From the NCBI RefSeq assembly GCF_029853675.1, contig NZ_CP122539.1:2933001-2997000 (forward strand): a DNA stretch of 64,000 bases, in the 5' to 3' direction. This document shows, piece by piece, positions 35,581 to 45,377 of this stretch (position 1 is its first letter; every line of letters starts with the position of its first letter). The notes under the pieces are model-generated. The model was not told the DNA's origin and did no database searches. It worked only from the letters and a program-made list of their open reading frames with translations. The DNA is from Tenacibaculum tangerinum. GTDB lineage: Bacteria > Bacteroidota > Bacteroidia > Flavobacteriales > Flavobacteriaceae. A program made the position numbers and the translations under genes.

Positions 35581-35620
35581 AGCAGCAAGGGATGCTCCTG
35601 CTGTTAGCATCTTGTTGTTT
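35581..35620. other. Hairpin in the non-coding stretch
   Basis: GCAAGGGATGCT pairs with AGCATCTTGT around a roughly 10-base loop. No gene ends nearby apart from a 26-codon frame at 35480-35560 that I do not support. Confidence 0.4.
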
Positions 35621-35692
35621 CTATCAATTACCTAAGGGTAGCGTGTTTACTCATCCCTAAAAATACACCTGTAACTTAAATTAAATATTAAT

Positions 35693-35755
35693 ATGGAAAC
35701 CAAAAGAAAATTCAAAGGATTTGATGCTTTTTTAGTAGAAAGCACACGATTTTGA
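35693..35755 (+). pseudogene. 20-codon ORF fragment ending in a repeat
   Basis: METKRKFKGFDAFLVEST then RF-stop; the stop codon lies inside the first unit of the 107-bp repeat array. It looks like the 5' end of a gene truncated by the repeats. No family recognised. Confidence 0.25.
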
Positions 35756-36178
35756 ACTAGAAACATACAGATTACTTCGTTATCACTTGCAATGACAAAT
35801 CTAAAAACATACCGTCATTACGAATCCCGATACTTTGGGGTGAAGTAATCTGTTTATTTTGAACTAGAGACATACAGATTACTTCGTTATCACTTGCAAT
35901 GACAAATCTAAAAACATACCGTCATTCCGAATCCCGATACTTCGGGGTAAAGTAATCTGTTTATTTTGAACTAGAAACATACAGATTACTTCGTTATCAC
36001 TTGCAATGACAAACCTAAAAACATACCGTCATTACGAATTCCGATACTTCGGGGTGAAGTAATCTGTTTATTTTGAACTAGAGACATACAGATTACTTCG
36101 TTATCACTCGTAATGACAAACCTAGAAACATACCGTTATTACAAATCCCGATACTTTGGGGTGAAGTAATCTGTTTAT
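35751..36178. repeat. Four exact-period 107-bp tandem repeats
   Basis: Units start at 35751, 35858, 35965 and 36072, each 107 bases, differing at only a few positions. Each unit has inverted ends (ACAGATTACTTCG ... GAAGTAATCTGT) and an internal hairpin half (GCAATGAC / GTCATTAC), so a unit can fold into a long hairpin. Same family as 21959-22945. It ends a few bases before the ruvC stop. Confidence 0.95.
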
Positions 36179-36193
36179 TTTTCATTGAAAAAA

Positions 36194-36748
36194 TCAGCTT
36201 TTGATTTTTTTCGGGTTTTGTTTTACAAAGGCAGCCCAACCTGTGTAATTTTTACCGCCTACTTTAGTTCCTGAGTTGTAATAATGACATACAGCAGCAG
36301 CCAATCCGTCGGTGGCATCTAAATTTTTAGGCAACTCTTTTAGGTTTAATAGCGATTTTAGCATTAAGGCAACTTGTTCTTTACTAGACGTTCCTTTACC
36401 TGTAATTGCCATTTTTATTTTTTTGGGCGCATACTCGGTTACAGGAATTTGACGTGACAATCCTGCTGCCATGGCAACTCCTTGTGCGCGTCCTAATTTT
36501 AACATCGACTGTACATTCTTTCCGTAAAAAGGTGCTTCTAGGGCTATTTCATCGGGATTGTAGGTGTCAATCAGCTCAATAGTACGCTCAAAAATAATTT
36601 TGAGCTTTAAGTAAGGGTCTTCGTATTTTTTTAAGAGCAATTCGTTCATTTGAATAAATTCCATTTTTTTTCCAACCACTCTTATAATTCCAAACCCCAT
36701 AATACTAGTTCCTGGGTCGATGCCTAATATGATTTTTTCTGTCTTCAA
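36194..36748 (-). CDS. ruvC: Holliday junction endonuclease RuvC
   Basis: Cuts Holliday junctions in recombination repair together with RuvAB. At 184 residues it is of normal length. Catalytic acidic residues are in GIDPGTSIMGFG (Asp11), ALEAPFYGKN and DATDGLAAAVCHY. The tandem repeat array ends 15 bases before its stop codon, and the Bax inhibitor-like gene starts divergently. Core gene that marks the right edge of the island. Confidence 0.96.
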   Translation of the reverse strand: MKTEKIILGIDPGTSIMGFGIIRVVGKKMEFIQMNELLLKKYEDPYLKLKIIFERTIELIDTYNPDEIALEAPFYGKNVQSMLKLGRAQGVAMAAGLSRQIPVTEYAPKKIKMAITGKGTSSKEQVALMLKSLLNLKELPKNLDATDGLAAAVCHYYNSGTKVGGKNYTGWAAFVKQNPKKIKS

Positions 36749-36794
36749 ATTTTCGTACTTTGTACAAGCACAAAACTAATCAATTAAATTCTTT

Positions 36795-37538
36795 ATGCGT
36801 GTATTTGCTTTACGAACCTCTAACCCTGCCTTTAACCGATACTTTTGGAAGCAACCAAAATCGTATACCAAGGCAAGAATGTCTGTGAGTGGAATTATTT
36901 TAAAAGCTATCTCCATGCTATGCTTGGTCACGGTCACTGCCGCCTATACCTGGCACTTGTATTTTAACGGAGTAGCTACGAAATGGCACACTGCCATCGG
37001 AATGTTTGTCGCTATTGTTTGTAGCCTATATATCTCTTTTAAACATAATGCTGCAAAATATTTGCTACCTATTTATGCCTTAGCTAAGGGCTTTTTTCTC
37101 GGAGGCATAAGTGCCATTGCTCATCAACGATTTCCTAATGTACCTTTTCAAGCCATTGGGGTTACCTTGATTACTTTTTTTGTGATGTTTTTGTTGTACC
37201 GATGGAAGCTTATTAGAGTAACAAGAAAATTTAGAGCTATGGTAATTAGCGCCACGGTAAGTATTTTTATGTTTTATTTTATCGGATGGGTTTTTTGGTT
37301 TTTAAAAATTGACATTCCTTACTTATGGGGAACGTCGTGGTTTGCCATCGGTTTTAATGTGGTAGCAGCGATGGTGGCTTCTTTTAGCTTGTTGCTTGAT
37401 TTTTACTATATCGACCGACAAGTAGGGCGTTACCCTAAAGAACGTGAATGGCTGGCTACTTGGGGCTTGCTCATTACCTTAGTTTGGTTGTATGTAGAGG
37501 TATTGCGATTATTGAAAAAACTAGCTATTCGATTTTAG
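36795..37538 (+). CDS. Bax inhibitor-1/YccA family membrane protein
   Basis: A 247-residue inner-membrane protein with seven predicted helices, the TMBIM/YccA layout (first helix after about residue 30, SNPAFNRYFWK start, and ending YVEVLRLLKKLA). Bacterial members such as YetJ conduct calcium; YccA interacts with FtsH. Its specific role here is unknown. Divergent from ruvC, transcribed alone. Confidence 0.88.
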   Translation: MRVFALRTSNPAFNRYFWKQPKSYTKARMSVSGIILKAISMLCLVTVTAAYTWHLYFNGVATKWHTAIGMFVAIVCSLYISFKHNAAKYLLPIYALAKGFFLGGISAIAHQRFPNVPFQAIGVTLITFFVMFLLYRWKLIRVTRKFRAMVISATVSIFMFYFIGWVFWFLKIDIPYLWGTSWFAIGFNVVAAMVASFSLLLDFYYIDRQVGRYPKEREWLATWGLLITLVWLYVEVLRLLKKLAIRF

Positions 37539-37540
37539 TT

Positions 37541-37735
37541 TGTGTTCTTATACGATTTATGGTTTATTATTTCGTATACTTTCTCTTCAAGACAACAGAC
37601 AAAAAAAATGTCAAGCACATGTAATGATATCTATACAATTATTTTGAATGCAGTCTGGTTAAGACTAGATTTTTTGTCTTGTTTTATCCTGAGCGTAGCC
37701 GAAGGGTTTTTATCAATAGAAAAAGAAAACTAGCT
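37541..37735. repeat. Dispersed intergenic repeat, copy 2
   Basis: Starts ATACGATTTATGGTTTATTA, continues through CAACAGACAAAAAAAATGTC and AGACTAGATTTTTTGTCTTG, and ends CTGAGCGTAGCCGAAGGG. The reverse complement of the whole string recurs at 50283-50625, there with about 150 extra bases. A weak 63-codon frame here is not a gene. Confidence 0.75.
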
Positions 37736-37776
37736 TTTGAAGCGCTTATTCACACCATGTATATTTAATGAACCCA

Positions 37777-39399
37777 TTACTTTATTTCCAAAGAAGTAAA
37801 TTTAAAGGTATTTCCATCAAACAATCCTTTATCCGATAGTTTTAAAGACGGAATTACCAACAGTGCCATAAACGACAAGGTCATGTACGGAGCTCGCAAT
37901 GTACTGCCTAGTTCTTTTGCCATGGTATCTAATTCAGCATAAGCCTTTCCTATTTCTTGGGCAGATTTGTCAGACATAATTCCTGCTACGGGAAGTGGAA
38001 CTACTTTTTCTTCAGTAGGGGTTACTGCACACACTCCTCCTTTATTTTCAATGAGTACATTTACTGCCTTACAAATGAGTTCATCTGATACACCTACAGC
38101 GATGATATTATGAGAATCGTGCCCTACTGAACTTGCGATAGCACCCTCTTTTAATCCGAAATTTTTAATAAAAGCTATCGAAGGTTCGGCATTCTGATAA
38201 CGGTTTACTACCGTCATTTTTAGTACGTCGTTCTTTACGTCTGAAACTAAATTTCCGTCTTTTAGTAACGAGTTTGCTTCAATTTCATTCGTTACTAATT
38301 CGCCATCTAACGCTTCAATAACTCGGATTTTTTCAGATGCTGAAGGAAACTCAAAATCGGCTACATTTTTTACATCAGTATCAAAATTATTCAACACATC
38401 AAAAGCCACATGTTCTACAAATGATTTTCCGTTTTCAGCTACTAATTCACCATTAATATAGGTTTGTAGTACTTTAAACTTTTGTACATCTTTTACCACA
38501 ATAAAATCAGCAGCATCACCTTCGTTTAAAGTCCCTACCTCTAAATTGTAATGCTTTACAGGATTGAGACAAGCCACTTGCAATACTTTGAATACATCTA
38601 TTCCTTTGGCTACTGCACGCTCGCATAGCTGGTTGATATGCCCTAATAATAAATCGTCGGGATGTTTATCATCAGAGCAAAACATCATATTTTCGTAATA
38701 CTCAGGAAGTAAATCAATCAGCGCTTCAAAATTTTTTGCAGCGCTTCCTTCTCGAATAATTACTTTCATTCCTTTTTGTAGTTTTTCTAATGCCTCTTCA
38801 TAGGTAAAACATTCATGGTCGGTGTATATACCTGCTGCTATGTAGGCATCTAACTCTTCTCCTCTCAATCCTGGTGCGTGCCCATCTACGGGTTTGTTAT
38901 AGTGTTTTGCCCAAGCGATTTTTTTCAACACCTCTTTATCTTGATAAATAACACCCGGATAATTCATCATCTCTGCTAAATATTTAATATCGGGGTTTTG
39001 TAGCATCTTGTTAATATCCTCTGCATCAATTACAGCTCCTGCACTTTCAAAAGAGGTTGCTGGCACACACGACGGTGCTCCGAAATTAAATTTTAACGGA
39101 ACTTTTTTTCCGTTTTCAATCATAAAATCAACTCCTTTTACTCCTAATACATTGGCGATTTCATGCGGGTCAGAAACTGTAGATACAGTACCATGTGTAA
39201 CGGCTATTTTCGCAAATTCTGAGGGTACCAACATCGAGCTTTCAATATGAATATGCGCATCTACAAAGCCTGGTAAAATATAGTTTTCTACAGTGTGTGC
39301 TACTTCTCTAATTTCTGTAATCTTTCCTTCGTTAACCTCAACTTCTCCTCTAAAGATTCGTTTGTTAGGTATGTCGACTATATTTCCTTGAACAATCAT
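37777..39399 (-). CDS. ade: Adenine deaminase
   Basis: Deaminates adenine to hypoxanthine in purine salvage. An amidohydrolase-superfamily metalloenzyme; metal ligands in [19 protein letters not shown] and the [13 protein letters not shown] loop of the C-terminal domain. The frame opens at 39453, but I place the start at 39399 ([14 protein letters not shown]), where family members begin; this gives 540 residues. It lies downstream of pckA with a terminator between. Confidence 0.93.
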   Translation of the reverse strand: MIVQGNIVDIPNKRIFRGEVEVNEGKITEIREVAHTVENYILPGFVDAHIHIESSMLVPSEFAKIAVTHGTVSTVSDPHEIANVLGVKGVDFMIENGKKVPLKFNFGAPSCVPATSFESAGAVIDAEDINKMLQNPDIKYLAEMMNYPGVIYQDKEVLKKIAWAKHYNKPVDGHAPGLRGEELDAYIAAGIYTDHECFTYEEALEKLQKGMKVIIREGSAAKNFEALIDLLPEYYENMMFCSDDKHPDDLLLGHINQLCERAVAKGIDVFKVLQVACLNPVKHYNLEVGTLNEGDAADFIVVKDVQKFKVLQTYINGELVAENGKSFVEHVAFDVLNNFDTDVKNVADFEFPSASEKIRVIEALDGELVTNEIEANSLLKDGNLVSDVKNDVLKMTVVNRYQNAEPSIAFIKNFGLKEGAIASSVGHDSHNIIAVGVSDELICKAVNVLIENKGGVCAVTPTEEKVVPLPVAGIMSDKSAQEIGKAYAELDTMAKELGSTLRAPYMTLSFMALLVIPSLKLSDKGLFDGNTFKFTSLEIK

Positions 39400-39442
39400 G
39401 CTAAAAAATAATTTAGTGCTAAAATACGTAGTATTCACACAT

Positions 39443-39472
39443 AAAAAAAGCATCCTTTATTGGATGCTTTTC
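39443..39472. terminator. Intrinsic terminator between pckA and ade
   Basis: AAAGCATCC/GGATGCTTT stem with a 6-base loop, A-run on the left. On the minus strand it ends pckA transcription. Confidence 0.8.
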
Positions 39473-39479
39473 TGTGTTT

Positions 39480-41093
39480 TTATTTTTCAGCCACTGGAGG
39501 TCCTCCAGCTAAAATCTCATCATTCGCATAATCTTCAAACTTTTTAAAGTTGTTTCTAAACGAATCTGCTAATTTGTGGGCTGTTTTGTAGTAGGCTTCA
39601 TCATTGTTCCAAGCCTTACGTTGGCTTAATAACTCGTCAGGCACTCCTGGACAAGTTCTTGGCTGGGCCAAACCAAATACGGAATGAATATGGTAATGTT
39701 CTCTTGTAATGCCTTCTGGTAACCCACCAGTTAATGCCGCATTAATCATTGCACGGGTGTATTTTAATTTCATACGGTTACCCACACCATAAGGTCCTGC
39801 AAACCATCCTGTATTTACCAACCACACATTAACTCCTGTTTCTTTCATTTTCTTACTTAACATCTCTGCATAACGCGTTGGATGTAATGGCATAAAAGGC
39901 GCTCCAAAACATGCTGAGAAACTAGGTTGTGGCTCTGTTACCCCAGCTTCGGTTCCTGCCACTTTAGCCGTGTATCCAGAAATAAAGTGATACGCCGCTT
40001 GCCCTGGTGTCAATTTAGAAATCGGAGGCAATACTCCAAAAGCATCTGCGGTTAAGAAGAAGATGTTCTTTGGGTTTTCACCTTTAGATGGTGTTTGAAT
40101 ATTTTCGATGTGATAAATAGGGTAACTTACACGTGTGTTTTGCGTAATTGAAGTATCATGAAAATCTACATTCCCTTCATCGTCCATCACCACATTTTCA
40201 AGAATGGCGCCTCTTTTAATGGCTCCGTATATCTCTGGTTCTTTGTCTTTAGATAAGTCGATTACCTTTGCATAACATCCTCCTTCAAAATTAAAGATGG
40301 AATTTTCAGCAGTCCAACCGTGCTCATCATCGCCAATTAAACTACGTGTCGGATCGGTAGATAGGGTCGTTTTACCTGTACCCGATAATCCGAAGAAAAT
40401 AGCTGTATCACCATCTTTACCAACGTTTGCAGAACAGTGCATTGGTAAGGTGTTTTTAAATACGGGTAAAATAAAGTTTAAGGCAGAGAAAATTCCTTTT
40501 TTAATTTCTCCTGTATATCCTGTACCACCAACTAGTGCTATTTTTTTGGTAAAGTTTAAAATCGCAAAGTTGTGTTGGCGCGTTCCGTCTACTGCTGGAT
40601 CTGCCATAAAACCAGGAGCATTTATTACGGTCCATTCTGGAGAAAAATTCTTCAATTCTTCCTCTGTAGGACGTAAAAACATGTTGTATGCAAACATATT
40701 GCTCCAAGGATATTCGTTTACCACACGAATATTTAATTTGTAAGCTTCATCTGCACATGCATAACTATCGCGTACAAACACTTCTTTGTTTGATAAATAG
40801 TTGGTTACTTTATCGTATAGCTTGTCAAATTTTTCTGAATCGAAAGGGATATTAATATCTCCCCACCAAACTTGGTCTTTCGTTATATCGTCTTTAACGA
40901 TAAAACGGTCTTTAGGAGAACGACCTGTAAACTCACCTGTTTTAACTGCCAATGCTCCAAAACTAGTTTCTACTCCTTGTTCTTTTTCAATAGTGGTGTT
41001 GTGTAACTCGTCTGAAGTTAATTGATAACGAACCGTAGCGTTTTTTATGCCTAAATTATCTAACGATATCGTTTTCGTATCAAGATTTGTCAT
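39480..41093 (-). CDS. pckA: Phosphoenolpyruvate carboxykinase (ATP)
   Basis: Converts oxaloacetate and ATP to phosphoenolpyruvate, the first committed step of gluconeogenesis. The 537-residue protein has FTGRSPKDRFIV, the kinase-1a loop GLSGTGKTTLS, the metal motif of kinase-2 (GDDEHGW) and SAYTG-type C-terminal residues. The usual lengths and motifs of the ATP-dependent class are met. It has its own promoter and terminator. Confidence 0.97.
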   Translation of the reverse strand: MTNLDTKTISLDNLGIKNATVRYQLTSDELHNTTIEKEQGVETSFGALAVKTGEFTGRSPKDRFIVKDDITKDQVWWGDINIPFDSEKFDKLYDKVTNYLSNKEVFVRDSYACADEAYKLNIRVVNEYPWSNMFAYNMFLRPTEEELKNFSPEWTVINAPGFMADPAVDGTRQHNFAILNFTKKIALVGGTGYTGEIKKGIFSALNFILPVFKNTLPMHCSANVGKDGDTAIFFGLSGTGKTTLSTDPTRSLIGDDEHGWTAENSIFNFEGGCYAKVIDLSKDKEPEIYGAIKRGAILENVVMDDEGNVDFHDTSITQNTRVSYPIYHIENIQTPSKGENPKNIFFLTADAFGVLPPISKLTPGQAAYHFISGYTAKVAGTEAGVTEPQPSFSACFGAPFMPLHPTRYAEMLSKKMKETGVNVWLVNTGWFAGPYGVGNRMKLKYTRAMINAALTGGLPEGITREHYHIHSVFGLAQPRTCPGVPDELLSQRKAWNNDEAYYKTAHKLADSFRNNFKKFEDYANDEILAGGPPVAEK

Positions 41094-41125
41094 CTTAAAA
41101 GATTTTAGTTGTGTTTAATTTGGGG

Positions 41126-41133
41126 CAAAAATA
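41126..41133 (-). promoter_or_regulatory. -7 promoter element of pckA
   Basis: The minus strand reads TATTTTTG (perfect TAnnTTTG), 32 bases before the pckA ATG. Confidence 0.5.
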
Positions 41134-41179
41134 GTTCTTTTTGTTTAAAAAGATAGATCCTGCAAAAATTTTATGAACT

Positions 41180-41560
41180 TTAATTCTTCCTAACTCTTTT
41201 TAAGAAGCTGAAAGCGAGCAAACTCCAACTAACTGCTAACAATATTCCTCCTAGCGGTGTTACAAACCAAATAGCTTTTGCAGGAACATTTGCCAAGTGA
41301 ATGAGGTATATCGACCCTGAAAACAATACAATTCCTGCTATCATAAAGTAACTTATCTTGTTCTTTTCTTTATTTGTAAACCCAGTAAAACTATTTACAA
41401 AGAGCAAAAGCAATACATGAAAAAACTGATAGCGTACAGCAGTTTCAAAACTATCTAAAGCTTCTGGTGCGAGTTTTGTTTTTAAAGCATGGGCACCAAA
41501 AGCACCTAAAATCACAGCAATTACTCCTAAAACTGCTGTTGTTGTTAAATTTTTATACAT
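41180..41560 (-). CDS. DUF423 family membrane protein
   Basis: A 126-residue membrane protein with four predicted helices. It begins with the conserved VLGVIAVILGAFGAHALK block and has the VRYQFFHVLLLL and FSGSIYL segments of DUF423 (YgdD family). No molecular function is established. Divergent from the saccharopine dehydrogenase-type gene. Confidence 0.9.
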   Translation of the reverse strand: MYKNLTTTAVLGVIAVILGAFGAHALKTKLAPEALDSFETAVRYQFFHVLLLLFVNSFTGFTNKEKNKISYFMIAGIVLFSGSIYLIHLANVPAKAIWFVTPLGGILLAVSWSLLAFSFLKRVRKN

Positions 41561-41566
41561 TATATC

Positions 41567-41574
41567 TATTTTTG
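41567..41574 (+). promoter_or_regulatory. -7 element before the saccharopine dehydrogenase-type gene
   Basis: TATTTTTG, with TTG 22 bases upstream (41542-41544). It places transcription start after the ATG at 41576 and so supports the later start at 41639. Confidence 0.45.
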
Positions 41575-41638
41575 TTTGAAATTAAACTTTTTTAACGATA
41601 TTGTCGCCTCAAATTTTTTACAACAAAAATACATTTTA

Positions 41639-43009
41639 ATGAGAAATATATTGATAATTGGTGCTGGTAGATCAAGCGCTTCACTTATAAAATATTTATT
41701 AGATAAATCTTCGGAAGAAAACCTACATATTACTATTGGAGATGTATCTTTAGAAAATGCGCAATCTAAAGTAAACAATCATTCAAATGCTACGGCAATT
41801 CAGTTAGATGTTTTTAATGCCAAAGAACGCTCAGAAGCAATTCAAAAAGCAGCTATTGTTATTTCTATGTTACCTACCCGTTTTCATATTGAAGTTGCTA
41901 AAGATTGTATTACCTATGGAAAACACATGGTTACCGCCTCATATATTTCTAATGAAATGAAAGCTTTAGATGAAGAAGCAAAAGCAAAAGGATTGGTTTT
42001 TATGAATGAAATTGGTTTAGATCCGGGTATCGACCACATGAGTGCGATGCAGGTTATTGACCGTATAAAAGAACAAGGGGCAAAAATGTTATTGTTTGAG
42101 TCTTTTTGTGGCGGATTGATAGCACCCGAAAGTGATACCAATTTATGGAACTATAAGTTTACTTGGAATCCTAGAAATGTAGTCTTGGCGGGTCAAGGCG
42201 GGGCTTCGATGTTTATTCAAGAAGGCACCTATAAATACATTCCGTATCATAAATTATTTCGTAGAACAGAATTTTTAACCATTAACGGTAGTGGAAAATT
42301 TGAAGCCTATGCCAATCGCGATTCTTTGAAGTATAGAAGTATTTATGGCTTGGAAGATATTAAAACCATGTATCGTGGTACCATTCGTAAAGTTGGTTTT
42401 TCTCGTGCTTGGAACGTGTTTGTGCAGTTAGGAATGACAGATGATACGTATACTATTGAAGATTCTGAAAATATGAGTTATCGCGATTTTACCAATCTTT
42501 TCTTAGCCTATTCTCCGTCTGATTCTGTTGAATTGAAATTCCGTTCGTATTTAAAAATTGACCAAGATGATATTATGTGGGACAAGTTTGTTGAGTTAGA
42601 TATTTTTAATCCGAATAAAAAAGTGGGATTGAAAAATGCTACACCAGCAGAAATTCTACAGAAAATATTGATGGATTCTTGGACTCTTGAGGCTGAAGAT
42701 AAAGACATGATTGTAATGCATCATATTTTTGGATATCGATACAAAGAAGAAAAGTACCAAATAGAAAGTAGTATGGTTATTACAGGAGATGACCAAACCT
42801 ATACTGCCATGGCAAAAACAGTTGGATTGCCTGTAGCTATGGCAACGCTACGTATTTTAAATGGCGATATTACTACTCCTGGCGTACAATTGCCGATTCG
42901 TAAAGAAGTGTATGAGCCTATTTTAAAGGAGTTGGAAGATTACGGAATTAATTTTGTTGAAAAAGAAGTACCGTATTTAGGCTATAATCCTGAGAGTGTG
43001 AAAGGGTAA
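41639..43009 (+). CDS. Saccharopine dehydrogenase-like oxidoreductase
   Basis: A protein of 456 residues from the ATG at 41639 (MRNILIIGAGRSS). The Rossmann NAD(P) motif GAGRSS sits at residues 8-13, followed by the saccharopine-dehydrogenase C-terminal fold (ISMLPTRFHIEVAKDCI, GLDPGIDHM, SFCGG). Members act in lysine metabolism or use other amino-acid adducts; in flavobacteria the lysine-catabolic form is frequent. The longer ATG at 41576 is disfavoured because it would precede the predicted transcription start. Confidence 0.88.
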   Translation: MRNILIIGAGRSSASLIKYLLDKSSEENLHITIGDVSLENAQSKVNNHSNATAIQLDVFNAKERSEAIQKAAIVISMLPTRFHIEVAKDCITYGKHMVTASYISNEMKALDEEAKAKGLVFMNEIGLDPGIDHMSAMQVIDRIKEQGAKMLLFESFCGGLIAPESDTNLWNYKFTWNPRNVVLAGQGGASMFIQEGTYKYIPYHKLFRRTEFLTINGSGKFEAYANRDSLKYRSIYGLEDIKTMYRGTIRKVGFSRAWNVFVQLGMTDDTYTIEDSENMSYRDFTNLFLAYSPSDSVELKFRSYLKIDQDDIMWDKFVELDIFNPNKKVGLKNATPAEILQKILMDSWTLEAEDKDMIVMHHIFGYRYKEEKYQIESSMVITGDDQTYTAMAKTVGLPVAMATLRILNGDITTPGVQLPIRKEVYEPILKELEDYGINFVEKEVPYLGYNPESVKG

Positions 43010-43111
43010 TTTTAGTTTGATTCTTAATGTTTAAACGACTAACTTTAGCTATTGATGAGATATGATTCATTTACGGAATCATATCTTTAAATCTCGTTAG
43101 TAACTATTAGA

Positions 43112-44215
43112 ATGAAACTACTTCAAACCATACTTATAGTTTTTATAAGTTTAAGTGCTTTTGGACAAAAAGTAACCTATAACCATGGTATTGATTCAAC
43201 AGATGTAGAAACAAAAGAAGTAATGATGCTTTTTGAAAGCTACTTGGCTTCAAACCCTCAAAAAAAAGCAACAAATTCATTTTGGAATAGTAAAGAACAA
43301 CAGCAACACAAGAGTTATGATTTTTTAGAAAGCGAATTTCAGCCTTCGCTTTATATGGGGTTTCCAGCTCATGTTTTGAGCATAAAATTCAACAATGGAA
43401 TTTGCCAGATCAAAGTACAGTATTCTTATTGCAAAGAAGATGGAAGTCCGTACGTTTTAGCAATAGTAAATTATATTGCTAAAAAGAAAAATGGCGTGTT
43501 CAAATTATACAATTCGTTAACTATTAATAAAAAAAGTTGGAACTGCACAACAGTAGGTATTGTCGATTTTTATTATCCTAAATACCATACATTTGACTAT
43601 CAGAAGGCTCAGAAACTTAATAATTTTATAAACGAGATATGTGATAATTTTGGTGTGCAACCAAAGCCTTTTGAGTATTATCTTGCTAGAGACTACGATG
43701 AAATTCAAAAATTAAAAGGTATTGATTATTATATAGGAATGGGCGGGCAATCAATACCCACTGGTAAAGCATCAGATGATAAAGTTTACTGTGGCGGTTT
43801 GGGAGAATATTATCCGCACGAAGTTTTTCATGTTCAACTAGACGAAAATTTTCCAAACAAGCACTTCTGGGTTTCCGAAGGAATAGCAACATTATTGGGC
43901 GGAAGCCGTGGAAAAAGTTTAGACTGGCACATAAAAAGAGTAACTAATTATTTACAAGAACATCGCGAAATAGACTTAAGTAATATGTTAAAGCTAATTA
44001 ATTTGGATAGTGAAACTTCTTATCACTACGCCTTGGGTGGACTAATAGCTAAGAAAATAATGGACAAAGGTGGTTGGGGTTTACTGAAAGAATTTATGTC
44101 GAGTGGTACAACTGACGAAGATTATTATAATGCAATTAAGAAGTATCTTGGAGTTCATAAATCAGAATTAAACGAGTATATGCGCATCGAATTACATAAC
44201 GAATCAAAAAAATAA
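43112..44215 (+). CDS. Secreted gluzincin-type metallopeptidase, unknown family
   Basis: A 367-residue protein with a signal peptide (1-18, ending AFGQ). Near residue 236 it has HEVFH followed 15 residues on by SEGIATLLGG; this HExxH plus downstream Glu is the gluzincin zinc pattern (peptidase MA clan). The N-terminal 180 residues have no recognised domain and the C-terminus is helical with no sorting domain. Substrate unknown. Confidence 0.7.
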   Translation: MKLLQTILIVFISLSAFGQKVTYNHGIDSTDVETKEVMMLFESYLASNPQKKATNSFWNSKEQQQHKSYDFLESEFQPSLYMGFPAHVLSIKFNNGICQIKVQYSYCKEDGSPYVLAIVNYIAKKKNGVFKLYNSLTINKKSWNCTTVGIVDFYYPKYHTFDYQKAQKLNNFINEICDNFGVQPKPFEYYLARDYDEIQKLKGIDYYIGMGGQSIPTGKASDDKVYCGGLGEYYPHEVFHVQLDENFPNKHFWVSEGIATLLGGSRGKSLDWHIKRVTNYLQEHREIDLSNMLKLINLDSETSYHYALGGLIAKKIMDKGGWGLLKEFMSSGTTDEDYYNAIKKYLGVHKSELNEYMRIELHNESKK

Positions 44216-44504
44216 CGATTGCCAATAACACCTATGCACAACACCTTGAGGTATACCAATGTTTTTCGTGTGTATACATAATTCTTATTCTTAAAAGCGA
44301 CCTTAAATAAACTATACCGAGGCAAGCCTCAGGAAATTAAACCCTTGGCTATCGTCCTTCGATTAAAATACTTTTCTACTTTCAAAAGAAAAAAACTATA
44401 TTTAGGGTTAGATAAATCCCCCCTTATATAAGAACAACAGTATATTCATGTTGATTTCTATCTTAATTTAATTACTTTTAAAGCACAAACAATTAATTCT
44501 AAAT
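44216..44504. other. Non-coding gap with small hairpin
   Basis: 289 bases without a supportable gene. It contains GAGGC-AA-GCCTC (about 44319) and AT-rich sequence; no promoter consensus is clear. Confidence 0.4.
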
Positions 44505-45362
44505 ATGAACTATATGATAAGTAAACTACCTTTTTATAAAGTATGTTTTTTCCTTTTACTCTTTCAATTTGGCACTGCCAATGCCCAAAGTAAATTCACA
44601 ACTCCTTACGGAAATAATGATGCTGTAGGTAAATATGTAAAAGTGAACGGTACTAAAATATACTACGAAGAGTATGGAAAAGGAGAACCTTTGGTATTAA
44701 TTCATAGCTGTGGTGCCGATATTAAAGCAATGGAATATCAAATTGATTATTTTAAAAATAAATACCGAGTAATAGCTGTTGACAGTAGAGGACAAGGGAA
44801 GTCTGAATTAAAGGCAATCTCTTTAACCTACGATAAAATGGCTAAAGACATGGAAAAATTGGTAACTCGCTTGCAACTTGACTCTATAAATATTCTTGGT
44901 TGGAGTGATGGTGGCATCATTGCCTTAAAAATGGGAATTAACAATAAGGTACCTATTAAAAAAATAGTTACCATGGGGGCTAACTTAAGACCTGACACCA
45001 CTGCCATTAATACATGGGCTTATGATAAAGTTAGAGAAATGAATGGGAAAACATTGAATATGATAATAAAAGGCGACACTAGTAAAAACTGGAAAAAAGA
45101 ACTTTTATTCGATAATCTTTTAATGAACCAGCCAAATATTAGTCATGCTGAATTAAAGAAAATTACCGCTTCTGTGCTACTAATAATTGGAGATAGAGAT
45201 ATTATTAAAAATGAACATGCCGTAGAAATTTTTAACAATATACCTAAAGCACAATTATGCATTATGCCTGGAGGCGATCATGGGGCTCCTCGTAATAATT
45301 CAGTATTTTTTAATCAAATGGCTGATAAGTTTTTATCTGAAGATTTTGACTATTCAGAGTAA
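44505..45362 (+). CDS. Exported alpha/beta hydrolase
   Basis: A 285-residue hydrolase with a signal peptide (about 1-28, ending NAQ). The nucleophile elbow is GWSDGG, the oxyanion HSCGAD block precedes it, and the catalytic His is in GGDHGAP near the end; the acid is likely the Asp in IIGDRDII. The overall fold is the canonical alpha/beta-hydrolase; the substrate (ester, lactone or peptide) cannot be predicted. Confidence 0.85.
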   Translation: MNYMISKLPFYKVCFFLLLFQFGTANAQSKFTTPYGNNDAVGKYVKVNGTKIYYEEYGKGEPLVLIHSCGADIKAMEYQIDYFKNKYRVIAVDSRGQGKSELKAISLTYDKMAKDMEKLVTRLQLDSINILGWSDGGIIALKMGINNKVPIKKIVTMGANLRPDTTAINTWAYDKVREMNGKTLNMIIKGDTSKNWKKELLFDNLLMNQPNISHAELKKITASVLLIIGDRDIIKNEHAVEIFNNIPKAQLCIMPGGDHGAPRNNSVFFNQMADKFLSEDFDYSE

Positions 45363-45377
45363 ACACGTTTTTTTAGG

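Noticed and set aside
35751..36178. CRISPR array
   Set aside because: Four 107-bp head-to-tail copies with no unique spacers between them.
37542..37733. 63-codon ORF after the Bax inhibitor-like gene
   Set aside because: It lies wholly in a dispersed repeat copy and has no conserved features.
41576..41638. Upstream start for the saccharopine dehydrogenase-type gene
   Set aside because: It precedes the expected transcription start and the Rossmann motif would be about 30 residues from the N-terminus.
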